Shown here: positions 1 through 7,613 of the stretch, piece after piece
How positions within the stretch are numbered: position 1 is the stretch's first letter
How the letters are laid out: every line of letters begins with the position of its first letter
Origin: JBDHZK01 sp039811865
GTDB lineage: Bacteria > Actinomycetota > Actinomycetes > Propionibacteriales > Propionibacteriaceae
Length of the DNA stretch: 35,499 bases
NCBI GenBank assembly: GCA_039811865.1
Contig: JBDHZK010000009.1
Location: 1-35,499 of the forward strand
Reading direction: 5' to 3'
Position numbers and translations under genes: made by a program
The notes under the pieces: generated by a model
Database searches by the model: none
What the model was told of the DNA's origin: nothing
What the model saw: only the letters and a program-made list of their open reading frames with translations

Positions 1-108
1 GTGGGACGACCACCCGCTAGCGGAGCGCACGGACGACGCTCACGAGGGCCCGAGCGAATAGCTGACGGGCGCCGCACGCATTGGCGGCGGTGCCACCGAG
101 CGAATCGC

Positions 109-194
109 GTGGAAACGTGCGACGGGTCGGGTACGGCGCGCGCTCCGCCGCCTTACGGGGCGAGCGACCGTGACCACTCGCCGCACAAAACCAC
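109..194. repeat. 86-bp intergenic element, copy 1 (inverted ends)
   Basis: Begins GTGGAAACGTGCGA and ends CCGCACAAAACCAC. The ends are imperfect inverted repeats sharing GTGG and GTGCG. It aligns without gaps to the copy at 26104-26189: positions 1-13, 17-23, 37-45 and 71-86 of the element are identical, while the rest diverges. No coding potential. It resembles a MITE or extragenic palindromic element; no matching transposase is in the window. Confidence 0.65.
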
Positions 195-299
195 CGTTCG
201 CCCTGCCGAAGCCGGCGCGCGGCGGGCGCTCGTGCCTCACCGTCAAGTCCCCGGATGGTGGGGGTCGTGCCTCACATAGTTTCCCCGGGAACGGTGGGG

Positions 300-482
300 T
301 TAGCTGGCGCGGGTCCGTAAGGCTGATGGGTCGTGCGGGCGCCAGGTGAGGTGGTTCTTGAGATGTTGGGTCTTCGCGGCGGGGTGTTGGGTGAGTTGCC
401 GTTGTGCGGCGATCCGGCGGGCGAGCGCGGCTGGTCGCCGGGGCCCGGTCGACGGGCCTGAGCGCCGACCCCCAGCCGGCGA
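300..482 (-). pseudogene. 3' fragment of an unidentified gene
   Basis: Read on the minus strand, a frame ending in TAA at 302-300 encodes a C-terminal tail including LARRIAAQRQLTQHP and KTQHLKNHLTW. Codons end almost always in G or C, and the residues (Gln, His, Lys, Asn) do not look like a GC-rich shadow frame. The frame is open upstream but has no plausible start before it runs into the DUF2867 gene, so it appears to be the truncated end of an older gene. I do not recognise the family. It could also be chance. Confidence 0.3.
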
Positions 483-484
483 CC

Positions 485-490
485 TAACGT
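485..490 (+). promoter_or_regulatory. -10 element, leaderless DUF2867 gene
   Basis: TAACGT, then six bases (ATGAGC), then ATG at 497. This spacing puts the transcription start on the ATG. It favours 497 over the ATG at 491, which directly abuts the -10 element. Confidence 0.55.
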
Positions 491-496
491 ATGAGC

Positions 497-955
497 ATGC
501 CCGCCGCTCTGACCTCGATCGCGATCCAGCGCAGCGAACGCCCCGACCACGTGGACGTCCTCGCCGTCGGAAAGCCCGCCGACCTGACCCTCACCCCGCA
601 GGAGTGGGCCGAGCGGGTGTTTTCGGTAGCGGCTGCGCCGGGTTGGGTCCGGGCACTGCTGGGGTTGCGCCAGGCCGCCGTCTTGGCCATCGGACTCAGG
701 CCGGCACCGAGCGACGTGTTCACCGTCGCCGAGGTGACCGCCGACGAGGCGTTGATCGTCGCCCGCGATCGCCACCTGGACTTTTGGTGCGCGATCGGTT
801 CGGACGATCGCTTCGTGCGGATGACCACGGCGGTCAGGCTGCACGGCTGGCGCGGTCGGGTCTACTGGTCAGTCGTCCAGTTCTTCCACGAACCCGTCAG
901 CTCCGCGATGCTGCGTCGCGCGGTGGACCGCGCCAAGCGGAGAGCCGAGCCGTGA
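497..955 (+). CDS. DUF2867 family protein
   Basis: A 152-residue soluble protein. It has the DUF2867 pattern: an Arg/Leu/Gly-rich centre, a HLDFWCAIG segment, a TTAVRLHGWRGRVYW segment and an FFHEPVSSAMLRRAV tail. The family often forms a domain of its own or the C-terminal part of NAD(P)-binding proteins; its biochemical role is not established. I chose ATG 497 because a TAACGT -10 element lies six bases upstream. The alternative ATG at 491 adds two residues. The gene ends three bases from the stop of the convergent AraC regulator gene, so the two may be regulated together, but that is inference. Confidence 0.8.
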   Translation: MPAALTSIAIQRSERPDHVDVLAVGKPADLTLTPQEWAERVFSVAAAPGWVRALLGLRQAAVLAIGLRPAPSDVFTVAEVTADEALIVARDRHLDFWCAIGSDDRFVRMTTAVRLHGWRGRVYWSVVQFFHEPVSSAMLRRAVDRAKRRAEP

Positions 956-958
956 TGC

Positions 959-1738
959 CTACTCGGCCAGCGAGCGGCGGTACTGGCCGGGCGTGAAGTC
1001 CAGGACGTCGCGAAAGTCGCGCGCCAGGTGCGCCTGGTCCGCGTAACCGAACTGTGCCGCGACGTCCGCCAGCGAGCAGCCAGGGTCGGTCCGGACGTGC
1101 TCTGCGGCCTCCTGCAGGCGTCGGCGACGGATCATTGCCAGCGGCGTCAGCCCGACGTATCGCCTGGTCAGCCGCTGGGCCGTCCGCACCGAGACACCGA
1201 CCGCGGCGGCGGCGTCCTCGACGCGGACGATGCCTGGGTCGGCCTCGATCCGCTCGATCAACGAGTTGGCCAACAGGCCCTCCTCGGACGGCCGGCCGAC
1301 GGCGTCCACCATCCACTCTGAGAACCGCCGACACGCCTCGCCGACGTCGGGGCTCGCCGCGCCGAGCGGGCCCGCGATCAGGTCGAACAGGCCCGGCTCG
1401 GCGAGGCCGATCTCGCCGTCGAGCAAGGCCATCGGATCGGCGCAGAACCGCGGCACCGCCGCCGAGCGCAACAGCGCACCGACCACCCAGCCGCGTCCGG
1501 TCAGGTCACGGTGCCCCCGCCGGGTCGAGGCTCCGCCGAGCAGCACACCGTCATGCTGGACGGCGAGGTTGAGCGCGTGGAACGGCAGCAGCTTCTGGCG
1601 CGAGACGCCACCCGGGGCGACCTCCCACTGCGCGATCCAGAACCAGCGGACGAGCGCGGCCGCGGCAGGTTCGGGGGCCCGCCGTTCGAATCGCGGCAGT
1701 TCGGCCGGGAACAAGATCCCCCGGTTCAACGGCCGCAT
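959..1738 (-). CDS. AraC-family transcriptional regulator
   Basis: A 259-residue regulator. The C-terminal half has two helix-turn-helix motifs: about 173-195 (AAAAVGVSVRTAQRLTRRYVG) and about 222-245 (SLADVAAQFGYADQAHLARDF), closing with the AraC signature FTPGQYRR. The N-terminal 150 residues are a cupin-like sensing domain of the DUF6597 kind (RWFWIAQWEV, PFHALNLAV). The ATG lies six bases after TATCCT (1750-1745), so the message is probably leaderless. The gene is divergent from the VOC gene, and the 180-bp region between them contains an exact 18-bp direct repeat, a natural candidate for its operator. The ligand cannot be told from sequence. Confidence 0.9.
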   Translation of the reverse strand: MRPLNRGILFPAELPRFERRAPEPAAAALVRWFWIAQWEVAPGGVSRQKLLPFHALNLAVQHDGVLLGGASTRRGHRDLTGRGWVVGALLRSAAVPRFCADPMALLDGEIGLAEPGLFDLIAGPLGAASPDVGEACRRFSEWMVDAVGRPSEEGLLANSLIERIEADPGIVRVEDAAAAVGVSVRTAQRLTRRYVGLTPLAMIRRRRLQEAAEHVRTDPGCSLADVAAQFGYADQAHLARDFRDVLDFTPGQYRRSLAE

Positions 1739-1744
1739 CCCCCG

Positions 1745-1750
1745 AGGATA
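1745..1750 (-). promoter_or_regulatory. -10 element, leaderless AraC gene
   Basis: On the minus strand TATCCT is followed by CGGGGG and then the ATG at 1738, a six-base spacing typical of leaderless actinobacterial messages. Confidence 0.55.
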
Positions 1751-1752
1751 GC

Positions 1753-1829
1753 CGCGGCCCCCGAGCGGTTACCCGCGCGCTGGATCCCTCGGATCCGGGC
1801 CTCGCACCCGTCGCGGCCCCCGAGCGGTT
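1753..1829. promoter_or_regulatory. 18-bp direct repeat between AraC and VOC genes
   Basis: CGCGGCCCCCGAGCGGTT occurs at 1753-1770 and again, identical, at 1812-1829, a spacing of 59 bp. The first copy lies just upstream of the AraC -10 element and the second sits about 80 bp before the VOC -10 element. AraC-family proteins often bind direct repeats, so this is a candidate operator pair. Binding is inference. Confidence 0.45.
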
Positions 1830-1906
1830 GCGCGCGCCCCAACCCACCAGCGCACCCCGGCTGCCGCCTGACGCGAATCTTCAAGAAGGCGCCGGCCGAG
1901 CGCGGC

Positions 1907-1912
1907 TAGCGT
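1907..1912 (+). promoter_or_regulatory. -10 element, leaderless VOC gene
   Basis: TAGCGT, then CCACAC, then ATG at 1919. The spacing is six bases and no ribosome binding site is visible. Confidence 0.55.
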
Positions 1913-1918
1913 CCACAC

Positions 1919-2416
1919 ATGACCGAAACCGCGAAGGCCGCCACCGGCCAGCACACCACGAACGGCACGCCGCACGGCTACACATCGCTGACGCCGTTCA
2001 TCGTCGTCCCGCGTGCGGGCGAGGCGATCAAGTTCTACGCCGACGTCTTCGGAGCCCGAACTCTCGGAGTCACCGAGATGGGCGGGGTCGTCGTCCACGC
2101 CGAACTCGACTTCGGGGCCGGACGCCTCCAGTTGGGCGAGCCCAACCCGGCATTCCACCTGGTCGCCCCGCCCCAACCGGACGACGTCTGCTACTCCCTG
2201 GCGCTGTACTGCCCCGACGCGGACGCCGTGGTCGCCAAGGCCGAGGCCGCCGGTGCAGTCGTCCGCGAACCCCTGATGACCTTCGTCTCCGGCGATCGGT
2301 TCGCCAGCGTCCTCGACCAGTTCGGCGTGCGCTGGTCGATCATGACCCGCGTCGAGGACCTCAGCGAGGACGAAAGCTGCGACCGCGTGGCCAAGTGGGC
2401 CGCCGAGCAGGCCTGA
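1919..2416 (+). CDS. VOC family protein (PhnB-like glyoxalase fold)
   Basis: 165 residues forming one vicinal-oxygen-chelate domain of the PhnB/YdcJ-like type: LTPFIVVPRAGEAIKFYADVF near the N-terminus, then two beta-alpha-beta-beta-beta units, closing with the DQFGVRWSIM motif common in PhnB-like proteins. Family members are metal-dependent enzymes or binding proteins; the substrate is unknown. It is divergent from an AraC regulator, which probably controls it. The start is fixed by a TAGCGT -10 element six bases upstream. Confidence 0.88.
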   Translation: MTETAKAATGQHTTNGTPHGYTSLTPFIVVPRAGEAIKFYADVFGARTLGVTEMGGVVVHAELDFGAGRLQLGEPNPAFHLVAPPQPDDVCYSLALYCPDADAVVAKAEAAGAVVREPLMTFVSGDRFASVLDQFGVRWSIMTRVEDLSEDESCDRVAKWAAEQA

Positions 2417-2458
2417 CGCGGGCCCGCAGCGACCTTTCCAAACGTTTCTAAAGCGTTC

Positions 2459-2464
2459 TAGCCT
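2459..2464 (+). promoter_or_regulatory. -10 element, leaderless AAA ATPase gene
   Basis: TAGCCT, then GTTCGG, then ATG at 2471. A weak -35 candidate, TTTCCA, lies at 2435-2440 (18-bp spacer). Confidence 0.55.
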
Positions 2465-2470
2465 GTTCGG

Positions 2471-3652
2471 ATGGCGCCCAACCCGTTCGTCCCCACCTTC
2501 GGCGCGGATCCGTACATCATCGTCGGCCGCGACCCGATCCTCGACGCCTTCGCCGAACCGTTTCGCGAGGGACGCCCCGGCGCACCCGGACTGACCGTGC
2601 TGATCACCGGGGAGCGCGGCATGGGCAAGACGGTGATGCTGAACGAGTACGAATCGGCGGCCCAGGAGCAGGGCTGGCTGACGATCAGCGAGAGCGGCAG
2701 CCCGGGACTGCTCGAGCGGCTGGTCCGTGATCACCTCCCCCGCCTGCTCGCCCAGCACGATCCCCTGGGCCCGACCAAGCTGAAGACCACCGGCGGCGGC
2801 GTCCAACCGGTCACGCTAACCGTGGCCTGGGAGGACCGGCACCCCGCCGAGTCGACGCTGCGCTCCCAGGTCGCGGCGCTCACGGACATCCTGGCCAAGC
2901 ACCTCACCGGCCTGGTGATCACCGTGGACGAAGTTCAGGGCGCCGACCCGACCGAGCTGCGCAAACTGGGCGAGGTCGTCCAGTTCGCGCGCCGCGAGCG
3001 GCGTCTGCTCGGCTTCGCCGCGGCCGGCCTGTCGTCCTTCCTCGATCGTTTCCTCGCCCAGCCTGGGACGACGTTCCTGCGGCGCGCCGAGCGCCACACC
3101 CTCGCCGACGTGCGCCTCGTGGACGCCCGGCACGCGCTCGAGGCGACCATCACCGACGCCGGCCGGAGGATCGACGCCGACGCCTTGGACCACGCCGCCG
3201 CAGCTACCCGCGGCTATCCGTTCATGATCCAGTTGGTCGGCTACGAGGCCTGGCGGCGCGCACCGAACCGGGTCGAGATCACGCTGCCGGACGTCCGTGC
3301 GGCGATCGGCCAGGCGCGCAGCGCGCTGGGCGAGCGGGTCCACGCCCCCGCCCTAGCGCCGCTGTCGCCGGTGGAGCGCGCCTACCTGAGCGCCATGGCC
3401 GCCGACGGCGACACGCCCTCACGGACCTCCGACATCGCCAAACGCCTGGGCGTCGGCGCCGACTACCAGCAGCAGTACCGCGCCCGCCTGCTCCGGTCGG
3501 GCATCATCGAGCCGGCCGGGCGCGGTCTGGTCCGCTACACCATTCCGGCGTTGGGCGACTACCTGCTCCGGACGTCCCCCACCGACGCCGAGGAGGAGCG
3601 CCTCGCCGAACTGGCCCGCGCCCAGGCACGCCGGCGCAGCGATTTGGATTGA
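2471..3652 (+). CDS. AAA-family ATPase with C-terminal winged helix
   Basis: 393 residues. Walker A is GERGMGKT at 47-54, and Walker B is LVITVDE, with Asp153 and Glu154. The opening VGRDPILDAF motif and the order of motifs match the Orc1/Cdc6- and MalT-like STAND/AAA group of single-protein ATPases. The last about 100 residues (SAMAADGDTPSRTSDIAKRLG, then YRARLLRSGII) look like a winged-helix domain. No partner gene is adjacent: VOC upstream, convergent WYL regulator downstream. Function unknown; such ATPases occur both as stand-alone chromosomal genes and in defence or mobile contexts. Confidence 0.8.
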   Translation: MAPNPFVPTFGADPYIIVGRDPILDAFAEPFREGRPGAPGLTVLITGERGMGKTVMLNEYESAAQEQGWLTISESGSPGLLERLVRDHLPRLLAQHDPLGPTKLKTTGGGVQPVTLTVAWEDRHPAESTLRSQVAALTDILAKHLTGLVITVDEVQGADPTELRKLGEVVQFARRERRLLGFAAAGLSSFLDRFLAQPGTTFLRRAERHTLADVRLVDARHALEATITDAGRRIDADALDHAAAATRGYPFMIQLVGYEAWRRAPNRVEITLPDVRAAIGQARSALGERVHAPALAPLSPVERAYLSAMAADGDTPSRTSDIAKRLGVGADYQQQYRARLLRSGIIEPAGRGLVRYTIPALGDYLLRTSPTDAEEERLAELARAQARRRSDLD

Positions 3653-3677
3653 GCCGACGCACCGGTCGCCGGCGAGG

Positions 3678-4631
3678 TCAGCCGGCGGCGCGCCCGAAGC
3701 GGTCCGCCCAATCGGCTACGAGATCGGCCAGTTCGGGCGGACCGACCACCTTGAACTCGACACCGGTCGACCCGACGGCCATGGCGACCCAGGCGAGCGA
3801 ATCCACCTCCATGCGCACGCGAGACGTCCCGTCCGGCTCGGCAGTGACTTGCGCCCAGCGTCCGATCTGGGCTCGGACGGCCTCGGGCGTGGCGAAGACC
3901 ACCACCTCCGCCTCCATCAGGACGCGCCCGCGACGCAGCCCCTGCTGCACGTATGCCACGGGGTCGCCGCCGGGCACCTGTCTGGGTCGAAACGGCGCAC
4001 CCGTCGGCCGCGCCTGCGACACGCGGTCGACCCGAAGCGTCCGCCAGTCCTGGCGGGCCAGGTCGTAGCAGACGAGGTACCAACGTCCGCGGACCGGAAC
4101 CAGGCGCACCGGCTCGACCTCGCGCCGGCTGGGCGTGCCGTCGGCGGCGGCGTATCGGAGGAGGACGCGTTCGGCGTCGCGACACGCGCGTGCGATCACG
4201 ACCAGCGTCTCGGCGTCCACGGGCGGCGCGGACACTCCCAACGCCGGCGTCGAAGTCGTCGCCAGCAGCACCTCGACCCGCCGGCGCAGCGGTTTGGGCA
4301 GCACCTGGACGACCTTGGCCAGCGCCCGCAGGGACGCCTCGGCGAGGCCCGCCGGGGCCTGCTGCGTCGCCGATTGCAGCCCCACCGCGAGCGCAACGGC
4401 CTCCTCCTCGTCCAACGTCAACGGCGGCAAGGACGCCCCAGGGGACAATTGGTAGCCGCCCGCGACGCCCCTGGTCGCATCGACCGGATAGCCCAGCTCG
4501 CGGAGCCGGTCGATGTCGCGCCGCAACGTCCGCAGGGAGACGCCGAGCCGGGTCGCGAGGTCGTCCCCGGCCCAGAAGCGGTGGCCTTGTAGCAACCCGA
4601 GCAGTCGCAGTGTGCGCGCACTGACGTCCAT
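3678..4631 (-). CDS. WYL-domain transcriptional regulator (YafY type)
   Basis: 317 residues. Residues 1-60 are a helix-turn-helix (TRLGVSLRTLRRDIDRLREL) followed by the GGYQL wing. The WYL domain spans about 142-220, with GRWYLVCYDL at 182-191 and LRVDRVSQA at 199-207. WYL domains bind nucleotide or nucleic-acid ligands and regulate DNA-damage, phage-defence and metabolic genes. A ribosome binding site AGGAGG precedes the ATG at 4631. The gene is divergent from a DinB-family gene 99 bp away, which it probably regulates. Confidence 0.92.
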   Translation of the reverse strand: MDVSARTLRLLGLLQGHRFWAGDDLATRLGVSLRTLRRDIDRLRELGYPVDATRGVAGGYQLSPGASLPPLTLDEEEAVALAVGLQSATQQAPAGLAEASLRALAKVVQVLPKPLRRRVEVLLATTSTPALGVSAPPVDAETLVVIARACRDAERVLLRYAAADGTPSRREVEPVRLVPVRGRWYLVCYDLARQDWRTLRVDRVSQARPTGAPFRPRQVPGGDPVAYVQQGLRRGRVLMEAEVVVFATPEAVRAQIGRWAQVTAEPDGTSRVRMEVDSLAWVAMAVGSTGVEFKVVGPPELADLVADWADRFGRAAG

Positions 4632-4730
4632 GGCGTCCTCCTGATCGTGAGTTCACCGCTTATTTAGGACAGATTCTGACATCTTGACGGCCTAGGTTGA
4701 AACGTACTCGAACTACGACGGGAGCCCGAC

Positions 4731-5237
4731 ATGACCGACGCCCAAGAGCGGCACGACCTGCTGGAAAGCCTGAACACCCACCGCCACTTCCTGGTCTCGG
4801 CGACCGAGGGGCTCACCGATGACCAGGCGCGCCGCCGCACGACGGTCAGTGCGCTGACCATCGGTGGTCTGATCAAGCACGTCGCCGGGACCGAGCAGAA
4901 GTGGGCCCAGTTCGTCGTCGAGGGCCCGGGGGCCTTCGAACTCGACTTCAACGATCCGGCGGTGGCCGCCGCCTGGCAAGGCCAGTTCGTGCTTGGCCCG
5001 GACGAAACGCTCCAAGGCGCCTTGGCTCACTACCGACAGGTGGCCGAGGCGACGAACCGGCTGGTCGAGACCGTCGATCTCGACTCGTCCTGGCCACTGC
5101 CCGAGGCGCCGTGGTTTACCCCCGGCAACCGGACGGCACGGCGCACCTTCTTGCACATCGTCGGCGAGACCGCCCAGCACGCCGGCCACGCCGACATCAT
5201 CCGCGAGTCGCTCGACGGGAAGTTGAGCATGGGCTGA
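4731..5237 (+). CDS. DinB family protein (DUF664 type)
   Basis: 168 residues forming a four-helix bundle. Candidate metal ligands are His50 (LIKHVAGTE) and the C-terminal motif HIVGETAQHAGHADIIRE, with His142, Glu146, His150 and His153. DUF664/DinB proteins in actinobacteria are often mycothiol-dependent transferases, but many are uncharacterised. GGGAG lies before the ATG. It is divergent from a WYL regulator gene, an arrangement common for this pair, so WYL control is likely. Confidence 0.85.
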   Translation: MTDAQERHDLLESLNTHRHFLVSATEGLTDDQARRRTTVSALTIGGLIKHVAGTEQKWAQFVVEGPGAFELDFNDPAVAAAWQGQFVLGPDETLQGALAHYRQVAEATNRLVETVDLDSSWPLPEAPWFTPGNRTARRTFLHIVGETAQHAGHADIIRESLDGKLSMG

Positions 5238-5471
5238 CCGAGGACGGCTTCGGGCCCGCCCTGCTACCTGGAAGCAGGCGCCCGAAGGGTGCGTGGTTTG
5301 CCTCGGCCGTTCGACCGGCTCAGGGACCGATCGGCGCGATTTCGCTCCCGGAACTCGTCGAAAGGAGCGGCCCCAGCCCTGGCGCCCGGACCTGACCTCG
5401 AGACCGGCTCAGGGACCGACAGGGCGGGCCACCCCTTTGGCTCCACCCCTTCGCGAGTTAGCATCCGGCCC
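5238..5471. repeat. Region with dispersed GGCTCAGGGACCGA repeats
   Basis: TCGACCGGCTCAGGGACCGA lies at 5311-5330, and GACCGGCTCAGGGACCGA recurs at 5402-5419. Between them, GAACTCGTCGAAAGG is a degenerate relative. These match the widespread high-GC motif family whose reverse complement (CCCTGAGCCTGTCGAAGGGC) occurs at 30188-30207. The open frames running through the region translate to repeat-derived peptides and I do not accept them as genes. Confidence 0.6.
5459..5464 (+). promoter_or_regulatory. -10 element, leaderless GNAT gene
   Basis: TAGCAT, then seven bases (CCGGCCC), then ATG at 5472. No ribosome binding site is visible. Confidence 0.5.
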
Positions 5472-6062
5472 ATGCCGAACCTGCGGATCGTCCCCGCCAA
5501 CGAGGCGTCCTTCGAAGACCTGCAGGCCGTGTTCGGGGAGCGTGGCTCGGCCGCAAACTGCCAGTGTCAGCGCTACAAGCTCGCGCCTCGGGAAGCGTTC
5601 GCCAAGTTCCCGGTCGAGGAACGCCAGCACCGCCTGCGGACCCAAACCTGCTGCGAAGACCCGGACGCACGCGACACCTCGGGGCTGGTCGCCTACGCCG
5701 GGGACGAGCCCGTCGGCTGGGTGGCCGTCGAACCGCGACCCAAGTACTCCGGGCTGCTGCGCAATCAGCGGGTCCCCTGGGTCGGGCGCCAAACCCCGGC
5801 TCACGACCCGTCGATCTGGGCGGTCACCTGCGTGTTCGTCCGCGTCGGGCACCGGCGCGCTGGCCTGGCCAAGGCGCTGGCCGCGGCCGCGGTCGAGTTC
5901 GCTCGGTCACGGGGCGCGACCGCGATCGAGGCCTACCCGATCGTCTCGGGGGCAACCTGGGACGAGATCCACGTCGGCACCCCGGAGATGTTCACAGCCG
6001 CCGGGCTGAGCGTCGTCCATCGGCCGACCAAACGCCGGCTCGTCATGCGCAAGGACTTCTGA
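5472..6062 (+). CDS. GNAT family N-acetyltransferase
   Basis: 196 residues. The acetyl-CoA binding region is VFVRVGHRRAGLAKALAAAA, about 121-140, with the R-x-x-G-L-A pyrophosphate loop. The N-terminal part has Cys30, Cys32, Cys60 and Cys61. The C-terminal tail (TPEMFTAAGLSVVHRPTKRRLVMRK) is typical of GNAT proteins in actinobacteria. The substrate is unknown. The start at 5472 is set by the TAGCAT -10 element; an open frame continues upstream only through repeat sequence. The hydrolase gene starts two bases after its stop, so the two form an operon. Confidence 0.85.
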   Translation: MPNLRIVPANEASFEDLQAVFGERGSAANCQCQRYKLAPREAFAKFPVEERQHRLRTQTCCEDPDARDTSGLVAYAGDEPVGWVAVEPRPKYSGLLRNQRVPWVGRQTPAHDPSIWAVTCVFVRVGHRRAGLAKALAAAAVEFARSRGATAIEAYPIVSGATWDEIHVGTPEMFTAAGLSVVHRPTKRRLVMRKDF

Positions 6063-6064
6063 TC

Positions 6065-7069
6065 GTGCGGCGCCGGACCTGGCTGCAAGCCGCCGCCGGC
6101 ACCCTGGCAATCGGCGGTCTCGCCGCGCACCTGGCCAGAAGGCGCCGCCTGATCAGGCAGGTTTCACCGCCTCTGCGGACCCCCTTGCTGTATCTACCGA
6201 TGACCGTTCGCAGCGACCTGATGCTGCGGGTCGGACGGCCCGTCGTCGTCCGCGTGCGCCGGCCCGAGCCCGGGATCGAGGTTCAGGCCGTGCGCGTCCC
6301 GGGGTTGCCAAGACGTCCCGAGGTGCCCGCCTTCACCTACGCGCCCGCGGAGCGCGGGTCCGGCGCGCTGATCTGGCTGCACGGCGGCGGGCGCATCGCC
6401 GGCGCCCCCCAAAGTGCGCACCGGCTGTGCAGCTTGATGGCCAAGCGTGCCGGCGTCCTGGTGGTCAACGTGGATTACCGGCTCGCCCCGGAACACCCGT
6501 TTCCGGCAGCCTTGGACGACTGTGCGGCAGTCCTTTCCTGGCTGCGCGAGCAGTCGGACACCCTGGCCATCGACCCAGCCCGGATCGCGGTCGGGGGCGC
6601 CAGCGCGGGCGGAGGGCTGGCGGCCGAGCTGGCCCAGCGAGCGCTCGACGAGGGCTTCCCGCCGGCGTTCCAGCTATTGCTTTACCCCATGTTGGACGAC
6701 CGTGTTCGGCACGACCGGGGCAGCCGGCTCGGCTGGACGCCCGGCGCGAACGCCTTCGCTTGGTCGCGCTACCTGGGCCATCCCGCGGGCGCGGATGAGG
6801 CGCGCCCCTACGCGGTGGCCGCGCGCCGCGAGGACCTGTCGGGCCTGCCTCCCGCCTGGATCACCGTCGGCTCGCTCGACCTCTACTTGGACGAATGCGC
6901 AGCCTACGCGCGCCGGCTGGAGGAGGCCGGGGTCGCGTGCGAGCTGGTAGTCGTCCCCGGGATGTATCACGGGGCCGACTTGATCACCGACGGACGCCCC
7001 GAGCCGGCCGATCGGTTGTGGCGCACCGCCGCGGCCGCGGTGCGGGCCGCGATCGGCCCCCACGAGTAG
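6065..7069 (+). CDS. Alpha/beta hydrolase (hormone-sensitive lipase family)
   Basis: 334 residues. The oxyanion motif HGGG is at 106-109 and the nucleophile is Ser180 in GGASAGG. The likely catalytic Asp272 (GSLDLYLDE) and His302 (GMYHGADL) complete the triad. The NVDYRLAPEHPFPAALDD stretch is the HSL/family IV esterase signature. The N-terminus (VRRRTWLQAAAGTLAIGGLAA) is a basic plus hydrophobic segment that could be a membrane anchor or signal. The GTG start lies two bases after the GNAT stop. It is likely an esterase or lipase; the substrate is unknown. Confidence 0.9.
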   Translation: MRRRTWLQAAAGTLAIGGLAAHLARRRRLIRQVSPPLRTPLLYLPMTVRSDLMLRVGRPVVVRVRRPEPGIEVQAVRVPGLPRRPEVPAFTYAPAERGSGALIWLHGGGRIAGAPQSAHRLCSLMAKRAGVLVVNVDYRLAPEHPFPAALDDCAAVLSWLREQSDTLAIDPARIAVGGASAGGGLAAELAQRALDEGFPPAFQLLLYPMLDDRVRHDRGSRLGWTPGANAFAWSRYLGHPAGADEARPYAVAARREDLSGLPPAWITVGSLDLYLDECAAYARRLEEAGVACELVVVPGMYHGADLITDGRPEPADRLWRTAAAAVRAAIGPHE

Positions 7070-7261
7070 CCGGCGCTGACCGCGCGGCGCTCAGTTGCCC
7101 CCCGGAAGCTCGGCCGGGGCATCGCCACTTTCTCGTTCGGGAACCTCGGCTCGTTCAGGAACTTCGGCGCCGGTGTCGCAAAGCCGCGGACCGGTTCGTA
7201 GAGACAGCGAGGGCACCCAATTGGGAGCCTGTCAGACTCAACCCCAACCAGAGGAGCAACC
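7070..7261 (+). promoter_or_regulatory. Leader of the DGPF/ECF42 operon, with tandem repeat
   Basis: An 18-bp unit is repeated head to tail with two differences: CTCGTTCGGGAACCTCGG (7132-7149) and CTCGTTCAGGAACTTCGG (7150-7167). A possible ECF42-type promoter follows: TGTCGC at 7174-7179 and CGT at 7197, 17 bases apart. ECF42 promoters are reported to use TGTCGA at -35. A ribosome binding site AGAGGAG precedes the ATG at 7262. The promoter match is imperfect and unproven. Confidence 0.35.
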
Positions 7262-7612
7262 ATGACCAAGTATCTGCTGTCGGTTCACCATGGCGACATC
7301 AGCGAGGCCCCCGCCGACCTCGCCATGAGCCAGGTCTTCGCCGACGTCGAGGCGTTCAACGCCGACCTCCAAGCCAACGGGGCCTGGGTGTTCGCGGGTG
7401 GGCTGATGCCCGCCGACACCGCCACCGTGGTCGATGCGACCGGCCCCGAGGCCACCGTCACCGACGGCCCATTCCTGGAGTCGAAGGAGTACATCGGCGG
7501 CTTCTGGGTCGTCGAGTCCCCCGACCTGGACGCCGCGCTCGCGTGGGCCAAGCAAGGCTCAAAGGCCTGCCGCCTGGCGGTCGAGGTGCGTCCCTTCCAG
7601 GGCGACGTCTGA
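7262..7612 (+). CDS. YciI/DGPF-domain protein
   Basis: 116 residues. A YCII-related fold with the signature DGPF at 68-71 (TVTDGPFLESKEYIGGFWVVE). Members have a ferredoxin-like fold and no settled enzymatic role. The next gene, an ECF42 sigma factor, begins one base after this stop; DGPF genes are the standard neighbours of ECF42 factors and the usual targets of their regulation. Confidence 0.92.
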   Translation: MTKYLLSVHHGDISEAPADLAMSQVFADVEAFNADLQANGAWVFAGGLMPADTATVVDATGPEATVTDGPFLESKEYIGGFWVVESPDLDAALAWAKQGSKACRLAVEVRPFQGDV

Positions 7613-7613
7613 G

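Larger units (their letters stand above)
1..496. other. Gene-poor left edge
   Basis: I see no intact gene in this stretch. It holds an 86-bp repeat with inverted ends (109-194), an 11-bp direct repeat TCGTGCCTCAC at 230-240 and 265-275, and what looks like the 3' end of a broken minus-strand gene stopping at 300-302. The last bases (485-490) are the -10 element of the DUF2867 gene. Open frames here on the plus strand have no recognisable product. Confidence 0.5.
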
